Of a stretch of DNA of 64,000 nt, positions 24,721 to 36,800 are shown one piece after another. The translations under genes were made by a program, and so were the position numbers. The stretch is taken from positions 186,001 to 250,000 of the forward strand of contig JACGCN010000025.1 in assembly GCA_014905825.1 (NCBI GenBank). The letters run 5' to 3'. Every line of letters begins with the position of its first letter. Position 1 is the first letter of the stretch. Under the pieces are notes generated by a model. That model was given only the letters and a program-made list of their open reading frames with translations. It was not told the origin of the DNA and made no database searches. The DNA is from Lyophyllum atratum (lineage: Eukaryota; Basidiomycota; Agaricomycetes; Agaricales; Lyophyllaceae).

Positions 24721-25598
24721 CCCTAGAAAATAAAATATTAACTTCATAGTGAGATGTCTACAAAGAGGCAAACCTCTCAGAGCCTCTTGACGGGTGAGTC
24801 TCCGGTGACTTGATGATGGAGACGACAAAGCGGCGACGATGATGGTGGGAGGTGGGTGATCCACAACGGAAAGGATAGTGGTTTGCCGCCTGTCGAAGGA
24901 CCTATCCCACCACCGCCTCACTCGCTGGTCTCTTTCTTGTATAAAATTATAGATTACTCCTGTTTTGGGCGAGCATGGCATAAGATCTAGATGCAGCGCT
25001 GCGTGCGCATGACAGCATTTCACGATAAGGAGATGAATATGATTGGCCAACATCCGTTCCTTCTCAGCGAGACGTAGAGCGCAGCGTATAGGATCAAACC
25101 GTGTTTCTCAGCGTTCTTTTGCATCCATCCTTGACACATGCCTCAATCAGAATTGCCTGCAACCACTTCAGCACAATCACCACATTGAACTACTTATCAA
25201 CACAAATTACAATGCATGCTTATGAGAAATTAGGTAGCTTCCAGCTTGGTTTCCGGGATGGAGTACGATGACGTCCCGTCTTGGAAATCTTGGTAGGTGA
25301 AGTTCTATCGGAAAGGGTTGAGAAGACGTAAACGTCTCCGCGGTTTTGCCAATACTACGCACATAGGCATTGCCTCGACCTGATTTGAACCACTGTGAGA
25401 GCCTGGCCCGGAGGGGACAAGGCTACACTAAACTGATCACACACCTGAATAGGACCTTGATATATTTCGTATACGAGGGACCAGATATGAGAGTAGGTGG
25501 TGGTGGTAGTTAGAGGTAAGAAGGTAAGTGGTGTCGACGTGTGGCCAGGTATGGCCACACAAATGTAAACAGACGGAATAGGTAATCGTAGGATTACA
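24721..25598. repeat. gene-free stretch containing a putative 3' LTR of the Ty3/gypsy fragment
   Basis: On the minus strand, a sequence beginning TGTAATCCTACGATTACC at 25598 directly follows a polypurine tract, as a 3' LTR should. I could not place the other LTR end, because no second LTR copy is in the window to compare. The rest of the stretch, 24721 to about 25250, shows no gene. Confidence 0.4.
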
Positions 25599-25620
25599 CC
25601 CCCCCCCCGCCCAAAAAAAT
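25599..25620 (-). other. polypurine tract of the Ty3/gypsy fragment
   Basis: On the minus strand the stretch reads as A/T residues, then GGGCGGGGGGGGGG, immediately before the TGTAATCC candidate LTR start. This is the expected plus-strand primer position for an LTR retrotransposon transcribed on the minus strand. Confidence 0.45.
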
Positions 25621-25760
25621 TGACGCCATGTAAGTAGGAAAGAAGGCAGGATAACAAGGGGTCATGAAAAAATAAAACTGCTCACACGGGGGCGTTAAAA
25701 ATCCAGTGGGAAAAGCTACCGGTGGCAGGAACATTGAGAAGGAGAACTGTACAATTCACC

Positions 25761-27284
25761 CTAACCATTCCTAGCCAACCAGACGTCGAGGGCTTCGTTT
25801 TCGTCCATGTTCTTGCCGGCGATCCAGCGGTCGTGTTCCTGGCCGTATCCTGTGTACTGTACGAGGTACTGACGGCCCCTTCCACGTCGGCGCTCCGCGA
25901 TGATTTCATCGACCAACCATTCCTCTTCACCGTCTTCCATCACCACGGGCGGCGGTTCTGCGAACTTGCGAGAAGGAAACAGCGTGTCGTCGTTTTCATG
26001 GAAAGGAAGTAGCTCCGACGCGTGGAACGTGTTGTACGTCTGTGGGGAATTAGGCATGGAAATAGTAATGTTTGACGTCGCCTCATGAATCCCAGTTATC
26101 TCATAGGGACCGTCATACCGAGGCGTGAATTTCGCTGCGCGCTTTTCGCCTTTCTCTTTGTAGAGCTTACGACGATTCTTGGTTGAAAGCTGCACGCGAT
26201 CTCCGATTGCGAACGGAAACTTGGAAGAACGAGAAGAGTTTGCCTGGGCAGCTTGTTGGATCTTGGCCTGTATCATGTTGTCGGAGGCGCACGATGTTGC
26301 TACTGCGATCCGCTTCGCAATGTCATATGCGTCGATTTCGTCAGCGGACGCCGACTTTTCCGGTGGGACAAGAGGAGGTATCACGCGCGGGCAACGACCC
26401 GTGCGTAGGTAGAAAGGTGAAAACCCTGTGGATTTGTTAACTGTGTTCATGATATCGAAACGCACCCGCCTCAGCGCGCAGGACCACCCTTTCTGGTTCC
26501 GGTCGACGTGATAGCGGAGGCATTGGTTAATCGTTTTGTTGGAGCGTTCGCTGGCAGCATCTGTCTGCGGGTGAAAGGCCGATGACATCTTGACCTTGAC
26601 GCCAATGAGCTTTGTGAGATGCTTCCAAAATTTGGATACGAAGAGTTTGTCTCGATCGCAGACGATGTTTAAGGGCAACCCGTTTTCGCAGTACCAGTTG
26701 TCGAAAAATAGTTCGGCCAGCCCGCGGGCAGTCAGGTCAGTACGAGTCGCCACAATCTGGATGTCGGAATTAAGACGGTCCGTCATTGACAGGATACAAT
26801 TAAGCCCGTTCTCCTCAGGCAGCGGTCCGACAAAGTCGATTGCCACCGAATCGCAACGCGCGTCGGGCACGGGCAACGGGTGCAAGGGCCCGAGAGGAGA
26901 TGCAGTAGTAGCTTTGAAACGTTGGCAGTCGCGACACGCGGGGATGTAGCTGAGTTCGAGGTCACGCCTCATCTTGGGCCAGTAGTATGCGTCCCGCAGC
27001 GTAGCGTAGGACTTATCAAATCCAAAGTGACCCAGCGCGTCATGCGCGGCCTGGAAGATGGATTCGCGAATTGAACCGACGCAAGGAATCACAAGTCGAT
27101 TCCCAAGGAACCATAACTCGTTTTCAAAACGGAGCAAGGGCATGCCCGGAGCGGCGGCCACGAGGTTCTTGCACCAGGTGTCGGTTTTGTAGCCCGCCTT
27201 TATTTCTTCGAGGATTTTCTTGTCCACGGAAACAGTCATGGACGTCCGAGGCACTGGTGATAGTGCATTAACGCGGTGTGCCAA
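25761..27284 (-). mobile_element. truncated Ty3/gypsy chromovirus: integrase and chromodomain
   Basis: An uninterrupted frame of about 507 codons has no ATG at its left boundary; the first codon is TTG and it is preceded by unrelated sequence. The order is: the HHCC zinc-binding region with AAHDALGHFGFDKSYATLRD and CRDCQRFK, then the integrase core with Asp in AIDFVGPL, Asp in NIVCDRDKLF and Glu in DAASERSNKT (a complete DDE triad), then a GPY-like region (YDGPYEITGI). A C-terminal chromodomain (EEWLVDEIIAERRRGRGRQY, then LVQYTGYGQEHDRWI) follows. Gag, protease, reverse transcriptase and RNase H are absent. The break falls where RNase H normally ends. The fragment cannot move by itself. Confidence 0.9.
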
Positions 27285-27442
27285 GGAAAATGCAGATGAG
27301 AAGGGACAAGAAACGGATACTGGCAGGATGGCGTTTATACAATGCGAACAGGCTCATCTCCATCTCAGAAAAGTCCGTACTCACTTCGTCCCACAGCACC
27401 ACGTCCCGATTCCAATTCCAACTCCAGCTCCCCCACGCATCC

Positions 27443-28662
27443 CTACCATACATTCGCCGACGCGCGCCCAGCAGGCCGCTGCACCATCAACGCATAAACA
27501 AACTTCGCCTCCCCCTTAGTCAGTCCCAAACCCTGCGTGTCCAAGATACTGATAAAGCTCTCCTGCGAATGGCTCTCCTCATACGCCTTCTTCAGCGTAT
27601 CCGCCGCATCGTCCGTGTAATCATGCGTCTCCAGGTACAGGCGATACCAATACCCCTCAACAGCCGGTGCCGGCTCCTCCGCCCTCGCCGCCTTCTTCAG
27701 GCTCCGGCGCACAGTGGGGCTGGGCAAATCGTCGCCGCCGTTGGGGAGCGTGGCGCCTGGGAAAGAGGGAAAGATCAGGGATGCGATGGGTGCGGAACGA
27801 AGGCCGCGATACGGACTGAGGAGTTGCAAGTTGAACAATTGGGACGAGTAGCCCGTGATGAGCCCGGCTCCACCACCACCCAACGCCGCACCCTGCCTCG
27901 GCGTCTGGGGCGTGCGCATGAGGTAGGACGCTTGCGACGATGAAGCCTTCTCAGGCGTGCCACGCTTGGGGGGCTCGGTAGCACCAGGGCCGACGGGCCC
28001 TAACTCTTCACCGATGTAGCTCTTCTTGTCCAGGGTATTCCCACCACTGACCATGCACTTGAACGCCCCGTCAAACGCGCTGAACCGATCCACCTGGCGC
28101 CACCGCTCCGAATCCGCTTCCTCGAGGCTCCTTTCCGCGCCCGACCTATCTCAGTGTCATTTTAGCTCAACTCATCACGAAGTACATACATAGTGGAAGA
28201 AAGAAAGAAGAAGAAGAAGGAGAGGGAGTGGGGGAAGAGAGGATCGCCCCGTACCGTGTGATGTAAATCCCGACGCGCTTGCCCAACGTGACCGTCCAAA
28301 AGGTGTCCGTCACAGCGTCCATGAGGCGACAGACGTCCCCCCACGGCCGGAAGTCCGAGAGCGCCTGGACGATCTCGCGCGGGGAGGCAGAGCCATAACG
28401 GTCCGCGATGGGCTGGAGGAGATCGAGGCACGCCTGTGCCGTATCTGCCGTGTCGCACTCGATGCACAGGGGGAAGGGAGGGCGGTGCTTGCCTCCGACG
28501 GAGAAAGGCCTGTTTGGGAGGTTATCAGCTTTTTTTGGACATGGGTGAAGGGGTGGGGAGAGAGAGGACGTACATGCTGCTGTAGATACCGCTGGTCTTG
28601 TCGCCATGTGGGTTCTTGAGGTCCTTGGGGATTACGAACACGAAACGTCGGGAGTCCGTCAT
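27443..28662 (-). CDS. unrecognised conserved-looking protein, three exons
   Basis: Splicing gives one continuous protein of roughly 370 residues. Exon 1 is MTDSRRFVFVIPKDLKNPHG and ends at IYSSM. Exon 2 (FSVGGKHRPPFPLCIECDTA and onward) contains GDVCRLMDAVTDTFWTVTLG. Exon 3 begins SGAERSLEEADSERWRQ and ends RPAGRASANVW. Junctions are GT-AG and keep frame at both introns. The last third holds a disordered, Pro/Ser-rich linker and then a helical segment (YTDDAADTLKKAYEESHSQE). There is no signal peptide or membrane segment. I do not recognise a named domain. The frame and splice quality argue for a real gene, lying next to the truncated retrotransposon. Confidence 0.7.
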
Positions 28663-29214
28663 GGAGGGATGAGGTATCACTTGGGCGGGGGAGATGGTAT
28701 GTGTGTGGGTGTATGTGGGTCCTCTTCGACACTTGGCCGCTTCATAAACGCATTGAAGGCGATGAGGATCTGTCACAGAGGCCGTTGGCAGATAGATGGT
28801 GGTTAGGGTCCTGCGGTGTGGGAGGTAATTGAACCCCAAAGGCTTCGACATCTTGCCGCTTATCTCCATTTGATTGCACAAGTTCCTGGCGAAGACTGTC
28901 CTCCCTCCCAGCCGCGATATTCGAAGCGTAACGGAAAGTACGGGATCATCCGGGTTCGTGGTACCTTGGCTGTGCAAGTTGGACGAATTAATGAAGGTGT
29001 CACGATTCAAGGGGAAAGCGAGGGTGCGTACCACTTTGAGCACCGCAAAATGATAAGGGTGGTGGCAACCTGCCGGGTCAGAGGTCAATTCCTTTGACAT
29101 ACATGATATCAGAAAGACGATGTAAAAAGAAGGGGAAAAGAAACGATACCTTGGAACGGAATTTGAGTATATGACAACCCTTCGAGCTTCAAATCACCCA
29201 TGAAATGAGATGAG
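28663..29214. other. upstream region, no gene supported
   Basis: A long minus-strand open frame overlaps this stretch but shows no splice logic or family motif. Pieces at about 28780-28860 (TTGGCAGATAGATGG, then GGTTAGGGTCCT) resemble 30020-30060, which suggests a duplication that flanks the tandem repeat. Confidence 0.4.
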
Positions 29215-29860
29215 AGGTCTCGCTCGCCGCGGCTCTCGTCGCCAGCAAACTGACGCTAGAACGCTCTGAAAGATCGCGATCAGTATATTATTCAAGAACA
29301 CTTCCCAAATGTCCGGTGCACGTACCTTGGAACCTGAGATGAAGAGCCATCGACGTACGAGGCATCCAAGAGTCCCGATATCTGCGCTAGCTTGGTTTGG
29401 ACAAGACCAAGGAGCAGAAGTTTGAGTATAAAACGGTCCTAGTGTACTTCGAAGCACCCGCGAATTGGGGTCAAATGTTTCGCTCGCCAGGGAGGTACAA
29501 ACCGACGCTAAAACGCCCAGAAAGATCGTATAAGTATCTTCAAGAAGAACTTCCTAACTCCTCGGGCACGCACCTCCTCAGCCCGGGGGCGAACTGGAAA
29601 TGAAGAGCCATCGACGTACCAGGCATCCAAGAGTCCCGATATCTGCGCTGGGTAAGGGTTGGTTTGGACAAGACCAGAGCGGAAGTTCGAATATATAACC
29701 ACTTCCAAACATCCGCGAAATGGGAAGGTCAGAGGTCTCGCTCGCCGTGGCGATACAAACCGACGCTGGATCCACTCAGGGAGTTCGTAAACCCTCTTGT
29801 ACCGTGCAGACCGAAAACGAACTCGAGAGGAAGTACGAGGCATCCAAAAATCTTCGTCCG
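29215..29860. repeat. tandem repeat, unit about 259 bases, three diverged copies
   Basis: The marker CGCTCGCC occurs at about 29221, 29482 and 29740, giving a period of about 259 bases. Each unit also carries a match to GAAGAGCCATCGACGTAC and GGCATCCAAGAGTCCCGATA (about 29339 and 29600, with a weaker match near 29838), and TTGGTTTGGACAAGACCA follows in the first two. The copies have diverged by substitutions and small indels. No coding role is evident. Confidence 0.7.
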
Positions 29861-30459
29861 TGTGGTCCGATCCGAACCTTCATACGGTACAGTTTAGCGA
29901 CAACAATCGCGCAAAATACAGCTGACGAAAGAGGCTCACATAGCACGATAGTCCACCACCTTCTTACGCTATCCCATTTGCTCGTGAAGGCGATGAGAAC
30001 CCTGTCATGGAGAGTCGCTGGTCAGACTTGGCAGATCCGGGACAATGGTTAGGGTCCTAATACCATGACGGTGGGTCCACAATTCGAGTTCAACCGCATC
30101 GACACCCTTCAAGCCGATTACCTCCATTCGCGGCATGTCGAGAGAAGTCTGCATTGGCTGGCCTACTTGACCTTGACTCCTGCGCGTTGAACGAACACAC
30201 TGGGAGCAGACCCCGAGCACGAGAGTAAAGATCTGCAAGGCGAGCTGAATTCGAGATCGTGAAGACGTATCGCGAGGTCGAGACTTACGAGCCAAGACTT
30301 TAGCCAGACTCGAGTCCCGCCTCTAATGACGCACATTTCCTTCAACTAGTCTCGTGTATACAGGGAAAACCAAGCCCAACCGTCCCTTGGAAGCTACAAC
30401 ATGATACCCAGATAAACCAATCAGAGCGAGTAGGATACATTACAATAATATACACACAC
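29861..30459. other. gene-free stretch
   Basis: No gene is supported. It includes the partial duplicate of the 28780-28860 sequence at 30020-30060 and the 3' flank of the HUA1 gene. Confidence 0.4.
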
Positions 30460-30550
30460 CCCTTCCCCTTCCCCTCCCCTTCCCCCTCCCCCTCCCCTTC
30501 CCCTTCCCCTTCCCTTCCCCTTCCCCCTCCCCCTTCCCTCCCCACCCACC
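30460..30550. repeat. CCCCTT-type pyrimidine microsatellite
   Basis: An almost pure pyrimidine run made of CCCCTTCCCCTCCCC variants, just downstream of the HUA1 stop codon. On the minus strand it encodes artefactual Gly/Glu/Lys repeats, so open frames there are not genes. Confidence 0.85.
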
Positions 30551-30557
30551 CAACCCA

Positions 30558-32077
30558 TCACCCAAAAACCCTCCCCAACCCCGCACACACCTCACACCCC
30601 CCCGCATCAAAAATAAACACACTAACGCTCCCCCTCCCCCCACAGTTCCAGCACAGCCTCCCGCCGAGCCTCGGATCGCCGGCGGGGTAGACGATGGCGT
30701 TGGGTGGCGGGGGGGTGTACGGGGATAGGGTGCGGAATTGGGGGGGCGGGGGCGGGTGTGGGTGTGGGGGTGTGTGTGGGTAGGGGGAGGGGTGGAATTG
30801 GGGTTGGTGGTGGTGCGGGAGGGGAGGGGGTGAGGGGACGTAGTGCTGTTGTGGGTGCTGTGGAGGAGGAGGAGGAGGTCGCGGTGGTGAGTGAGGCGCG
30901 GGTGGCCGTGGGGCCCGGAAGGCAGGGAGCGGGCGCTGGAACGTCGTGGTCGCAGTGGACGTGGAGGAGGGGGAAGAGAAGGAGTACGCCAGAGGGCCGG
31001 AGAAAGGTTTCCCGTACTTGGACCAGCATTTCTTGCAGGGGTGCGATGGGTCCGCGTGTTTGAAGCCGATGTTGTGGCCTAAACTTAGCGTCAGAAGAAA
31101 CGAAAGGAGAGGAGAGGAGAGGAGAGGGAGCGCATACATTTGGGACACGTGAACCCCTTTGGGTATACGAGCAGCTTCCCGTCCTTCAGTAACGGCCGGC
31201 CTGGTGTAGGCGACTTGGTCGGACGCCCGTCGTCTGATGGGGAGGTTGGGGAAGGACGAGGACGAGGCGAGGAAGGGGCTTGTCCTGAGGTCGGTGGTGG
31301 AGGGCCGGGTGGAGGAGCGTACCCCGACGAATCGGCGTTGGGCTGTGGGTTCGAGTCACCGGTACCTGCGGCGTAGAAGTCGCGTGCGAAGTCCGAGGAG
31401 GGTGAGGCGGGAGAGGCGGGTGACGTGGGAGACACGGGAGAGGCGGGAGACGAGGGAGACGAGGGAGACGCGGGGTTTGAGGATGCTCGTCGTGGTGGGA
31501 GGGGAGGGGCCCCTAGCGAGTGCGGATGAGGGGTAGAGGGACCCGCTCCGGGCTGAAGGTGCTGCTGTTGTCCAGGATACCCATACCAACTCGCGCTAGA
31601 CCCAGTCTGCTGCGGCGACACCCCCGGTCTCCCATACCCACCCCCCGACCCCGTCAACTGCGTCGTAACCGTATCCACCAGCTGCTGCAGCAGCGAAGGC
31701 CTCCCCTGAGTGTTGTTGTGGAACGGCAGCGGGGGCTGCGTGACGTGTATGGCTGGGACCTGGGGTGGGGGCTGCCATTGTGTGGGATGCGGTTGAGCGG
31801 GGGGATGTGGTGGGGCGGGCTGGAATGGGCGCCGGGGGCCTTGTTCGACGGTGCTTTCGCCGTGGTGGACGTCTGGGCTGGGCGTGTAGGCTGGAGGGAG
31901 CTCTTCGTCGAGGCCGGTGGGCTCAACCGAATGAGCGTCGTGCGGGGCTGCGGGATCGTTTTGGTGGGCAGTGGGAGGGGCGCTAGAAGAAGATGCAGGG
32001 GTGGATGCGCCGGTGGGATTAGGTGTGGCGGCTGGTGAGCGGAATGGGTTGTGTGAGGAGGTTGCGGGTGCTGCCAT
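30558..32077 (-). CDS. HUA1: HUA1-like proline-rich zinc-binding protein
   Basis: Splicing out 31079-31137 joins exons of 940 and 521 bases into 486 codons. The start is the ATG at 32075-32077 (MAAPATSSHNPFRSPAATPN). The first half is Pro/Ser-rich and disordered, with a PPAY motif in DEELPPAYTPSPDVHHGES, a likely docking site for a WW-domain Nedd4/Rsp5-type ubiquitin ligase. The core reads TPGRPLLKDGKLLVYPKGFT, then CPKC, GFKHADPSHPCKKCW and YGKPFSGPLAY. After a second Pro-rich stretch comes GDPRLGGRLCWNCGGRG and CEVCAGLGRVFG. These two Cys-x-x-Cys pairs are typical of yeast Hua1, which resembles the zinc domain of type I J-proteins. A shorter paralogue lies at 57621-58628. Confidence 0.78.
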
Positions 32078-32195
32078 CGTCGAGGATGGCGATGAGCACA
32101 ACGTTCTCGGACAAGCGGTGCATCATGATCTGCGATCGGTGATGTCGATAGCTTGGGTTTCAAACAATAATCAACACCGAGCAAATCCATCGAGT

Positions 32196-32681
32196 CCAAT
32201 GATCGGGCAAGCGTGGATCAGAGGCACAGTGGATAGGTGAAAACCGGACCGTGCGACGGGATAGCTCTGGGAGCCTGTCCAGGTCCGGCTTATGTATTTT
32301 TCTGAACTTTAGGTACGGCACGTGTACTTAAGAAAAACACAAGAAAGGGAAGTGGAGGGTGGGACTCGAAAAATCTCACAAGCCTCTGCAAAATCTATAG
32401 AGAGGTTCAGTGAACGAACCGAGGTCTCTAATGATTCCGGTCTTACCTAGGAAGAGGTTGCAGTAGAAGCGAGGTCCCTAGGGGGTGTCTCGCTGGAACG
32501 CTCTTTCCTAGGCAAGGGGTACACGTGATGCGTGAGGCAGAGGCTTGCGAATTCTCATTGGACTTCGGGCAAGCGTGGATCAGAGGCACAGTGGATAGGT
32601 GAAAACCGGACCGTGCGACGGGATAGCTCTGGGAGCCTGTCCAGGTCCGGCTTATGTATTTTTCTGAACTTTAGGTACGGC
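32196..32681 (-). repeat. B2 - spacer - A2 - B1 repeat block of copy 1 (32-base deletion)
   Basis: B2 is 32196-32319, the spacer 32320-32363, A2 32364-32565 and B1 32566-32681. Compared with the right-hand block, the B1-A2 junction lacks 32 bases: the 24-base linker and the first 8 bases of B. B1 is therefore 116 bases long where the other B copies are 124. Confidence 0.9.
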
Positions 32682-32877
32682 TAAAATCCTATAAAGATGA
32701 GCGTAGCGATAGGAGGAGAAAGAAAAGAAAAAAGGAAAAAAAGTACTACGTAGCGTGAGACGAGATACTAGTCCGAAGAAATGTCCGAGGTAGTGCTGCT
32801 CTGAGAGAGTCCATAATGTAAGTATCGATGTTCGAGTCCAAGTTCGGCTCTAGAGTTCAAGATGATAAAAAGGAAAT

Positions 32878-33853
32878 TCAAGTCACGACGGGAGCTCCCC
32901 GCCGGCTTCCAAACAGAAGGGCCTGTATCAGAACCGGGCTCTTCCTGACATAAATCTGGAAGGTATCTGACGACCAACGGCCTCGAGCTTGAATGAGATG
33001 AGGCGGAACACCCATTTCCGCCAGGAACGTCGCCCCGCCCGCCCGCATCGATTGTCCAGCGATGCTCTTGTCAAAAAAGGCGCGAAGCCGCTTGATGAAA
33101 AACTTCCGGGACGGGACACGGCCGTCCTTCATTAACCAGAGCTCCTGTGATAGGGGGAAACGAGTGTTGCGAGAGAGGAGATAGGCGAGGAAATGGGGGT
33201 ACGGGTTTAATCTTGTTGCCTTCAAATATGTGATCAGTCTTGTTACCAGGAAGCAAGAACTCGTATTGATCGTGGGAGACGACGACAGATGTGACCTTGG
33301 TGACCTTCCTAAAGTCGTGCAAGGCTCTGTCGTCCGGGTAAGTCAACTCCCCTAAACGCAGCAGTGCGTCGAAACCCGTGAGGAGCTGAGTCACGAAAAG
33401 GAGGTCGTCGTGGTCGGTGGACCCGGCGTAATGCCGCAGGACCTCGCAAAGGTCGCCGCGTGACAAAGGGCGTTTGCGTGTCGTAGCAACGCCTCGGAGA
33501 CGGAGACAGCCGGCGAGGGTCTTCTTTACCAAGGGGGCGCTCCTTGTCGCGCGCACATCGGGGAAATAGGGTTCAAGCTGATTTACAATACCTGAGAGGT
33601 AAGTAGTGACCGAGCTCGGTTGGATGTGGTGGGACATGTAGACAACGAAAAAAGACAGTGTGTCGGGGGTGGGCTCGACAGGGAGCTCGTGCAAGTGGAC
33701 AAAGTTGAGATAGGAGTTAAGTGCAGAACCATAATTTTTCGAGGTAGATGTGTCAATGGCACACCCGAGTGCGAGCGACCGCTCCCTGAGAAGTCGCTCG
33801 AGAGGCCAGGCCACGCGATTGGGCTGCCTTGATGGGACACCTGAGTTGATCAT
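32878..33853 (-). pseudogene. tyrosine recombinase of copy 1, broken by a 26-base deletion
   Basis: The frame matches the intact recombinase of copy 2 from MINSGVPSRQPNRVAWPLER to FEGNKI. A 26-base deletion near 33209 then removes the codons for part of IVRANAHES and shifts the frame. The second half, with SMRAGGATFLAEMGVPPHLI, GRWSSDTF and YVRK, continues out of frame to 32878. The start ATG overlaps the stop of the upstream RT frame as ATGA. Without the second Arg and the Tyr in frame, the product would be inactive. Confidence 0.9.
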
Positions 33854-36800
33854 TTCTGCAGGGGTCCAAGTAGTTCGGGGAGAGGTTCGAAGGGGTTAAT
33901 GAGAAGGCTCGGTTCATATTCAAGTGCGGCACCAAATCTCCCACGTGATAACATATCCGCAATCGTGTTCTCCTTTCCAGGGACGTGAAGCACGCGGACC
34001 TGGTGTTCATTCTTGATCATCGCGTCAGCCACAGCGCGAAGCAAGGGATTGAAGATCGGGCTCGCGTGAAAAGAATTGAACATGTCGACAGTATTTGAGT
34101 TATCAGTGTAGATTAGGATTTTCGAGGGGGAGTGAGCGGCCTCGACGGCATTGAGAATAGCACATGCAACACAGAGAGCCTCGAAATAGAATATGAGATC
34201 CGACGGGGTATCAGCCGGAATGTCCGATTGATATCCGTTGCTATTGTCCGGGTACCAGAATGCCATGCCCGTTAACGACGCGTCGCAGTAAATGACGAAG
34301 TCAGATTCATTAGTCTGCCACCGCTTCGAGCTCAGAAGATGGACTCCAGTGGAGTTCTCCATCAGAGTTGCGGCCCAAAGGAGGTCACTGCGGATTGCGT
34401 TGTTGCAATAGATTTTGGCCCTCGGCTTATCCAAATTGCGGGTGATTTTCGGATAGATGTTATTGAGGCAGGGACGCAGAAGCGGGAAGACATTCAGGGA
34501 CCAGTTGATCCAGCCCGCCAGCTTCTGCCACTGCTTCAAATAGAAATGACGAGATTTCCCGTTGTGTAGACGCGCGAAATCACGCATTTCGGCAACTAAT
34601 TCGTCGCGAGATTCGGTCGGGAGGGTCATCGTCATGAGATTAGCGTCGACCAGAATCCCGATGATCACAAGAGGTGACCCATGTAGTTGCTTGGTCTGTT
34701 TATGAGGGATCCCCAGTCTATCCCATAGGGAGAGAAGCGCTGCCTGTGGTGTTGGAAAGTCCATGGCATATGGTTTATATGTGACCATGTCCCCCTCGTC
34801 TGCGATGCCGAAAACATCGTTGTTGAAGACCAGAGTGTCCGGGATGTTCTCGACGTGCTCAGCGATCCAGCAAATGAGGTCCATCACGGAGCCCCAGTTG
34901 TTCAATGAGGACCTGCCGCCAAAAGTGTTGTTGCGGTCAATGTGACGGGCACCATCAATGGTGTTGACCTGTTTCAGTTGAAACAGGGGGTGCAGAGGAA
35001 TGAGACGGTATGCCTCCGCCACGTCCGATTTGAACAGAGTCAAAGGACGATCTGATGTCGCGCGAATCGCCAGTAGGCGTTCGCCCAGGTGTCGCATGTT
35101 GTCGAGCGGCATACCTGCGATGTCCTTGTGTAAGATCATAGAGTTCAAGGAGAACTCCCCCGCTGATTGATTCGTTACCATGCGGAGGCCGTCGCCCTTA
35201 GCTTTGGGAACGGCGTGAATTGGGGAGCTGTACATTCCGGGCAGTAAGTCGGTGCCAAAGGATTCGGAGAAACGACCTTTGGAAATCTCTATGTCCCGTT
35301 GGGACCTTAGAAAGTCGGCCTCGTCTGGTTCCTTCGGCATACCGAGTGATGCGTCGAAAATGTCAGGATAGACCCCTGGGTGTGTGTTCGCGTTCGGCCA
35401 GAAGCCTTCCCGTAGGGAACGGCATACGGACTTAACAAAGGCGGGGTTAGGATGCGTGGTGAGCATGGTTTCGAGGACATCCACTTTAATGGGGGTGACA
35501 ATCTTGAAAAGGCTCGGATTGTCTGCTATAGTACGTGTGGCTACGACGTTGTTGAGCTCGCGTTGTGGGGGACTAGGTACTGGCTTCGCTGTCTCCGTCC
35601 AGTCAGCCGCCGTGCGTGACAGGGGAGCGTCGATGTCCCATATGTTGTACCGCATGAATCTCGGGTACATACCCCGTACTACCTCCTCTCTCGATAACGC
35701 CCTCTCAGCCTCAATTCCCGTCCTTTTTGTCTTTGCACGCGGTAGCTCCGTGGGCTTTGGATCCACAGCTCTTGCACTCGTGTTCGTAATGGCAATCCTT
35801 TGCGCTATAGGGGCAAGACCTCTTGCTGTTGAAACGATTGCAGATGTCGGAGGATGAGCCCGACGGACGTGACCGTTTGCCGGAGGATTTGCTGGATCCG
35901 TGATCAGCTTCGACACCGTCTGGCATGAGGATGGAGGAAGCGAACTTCGCATGGGTCCGGGGATCGAGCAGAGAGAGTCGTTGCCCTCCGCTGACCTCTT
36001 CGCGGACGGCTTTGTCGAACATGATGACACGGAGGTGAGAGGACTCGATTCGAGCTGTGAAAAGGTCCTGGATATATTCCGCGTATTGACGAAGTTCGTC
36101 CTCACGATGTGGGAAGGCGAATCATACGGCGCGCATGGCAACGTTCCAGGCCGAGACCCACTGCCCTGCTTTGGTGATCTGGCGTGGTGGAGCGACTCTT
36201 GCCAACCTGATTTCAGTATCTCCGATGTGGCTAACGCTCTCTTTAGGAGCTGAGAGGTGATGGATGGAGAGGTGGACGAGGTCGAGGTTGACCGCGTTTC
36301 CTTTGATGATGTTTTCCCATTGGTCAGAGGGAAAGCCTGGTGGAGCAGTGGGTGAGAGCCGGATGTGTCTCTTGACCTCGGAGGGATCCCGTCCATAGTA
36401 TTCAAGGAGGCGACGCGTCTCGATGATGTTTGGGTCCCCAGTCTGCTCAGCAAGCTCATCCTTTTTGGCCCAAGGGAGCTTCCCGACGTCGATTTTCCGT
36501 TTCTTGGACCTTGATTCCCCGCGGTCTGACGAGCTGCCCGAAGAAACTGATCGGCTTCGTCGTCGGCGACGATCTGACTTCTTCGCAAGGTTGAGTATGT
36601 GTCGGTTGACCGTTCCGGGTGATCGCGATCTGGTACGTGATCGGTTCCTGGGAGGGTCTCCTGCTCCAGCACCTCTGTTATCCGGCTCGTTGTCTCCGGC
36701 TCCGGGTGCGCCCAATCCGTGTGCAGCAGTGGCGCCTCGCCGAGTCTGCTCAACAAGCTGTGCCGAGATGTTGTCGAGGATAACAATGTATTGGTCGTAG

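Noticed and set aside
28525..29100. Long minus-strand open frame upstream of the gene at 27443-28662
   Set aside because: It runs into the first exon without a splice and contains no recognisable domain. The ATG at 28662 gives a compact three-exon gene.
30340..30650. Glycine/Lys-rich small proteins on the minus strand
   Set aside because: They are translations of the CCCCTT microsatellite and lack any start context or splice signals.
31140..32240. Plus-strand open frames opposite HUA1
   Set aside because: They are antisense shadows of a GC-rich, proline-coding exon. The HUA1 frame has the conserved zinc motifs and exact splicing.
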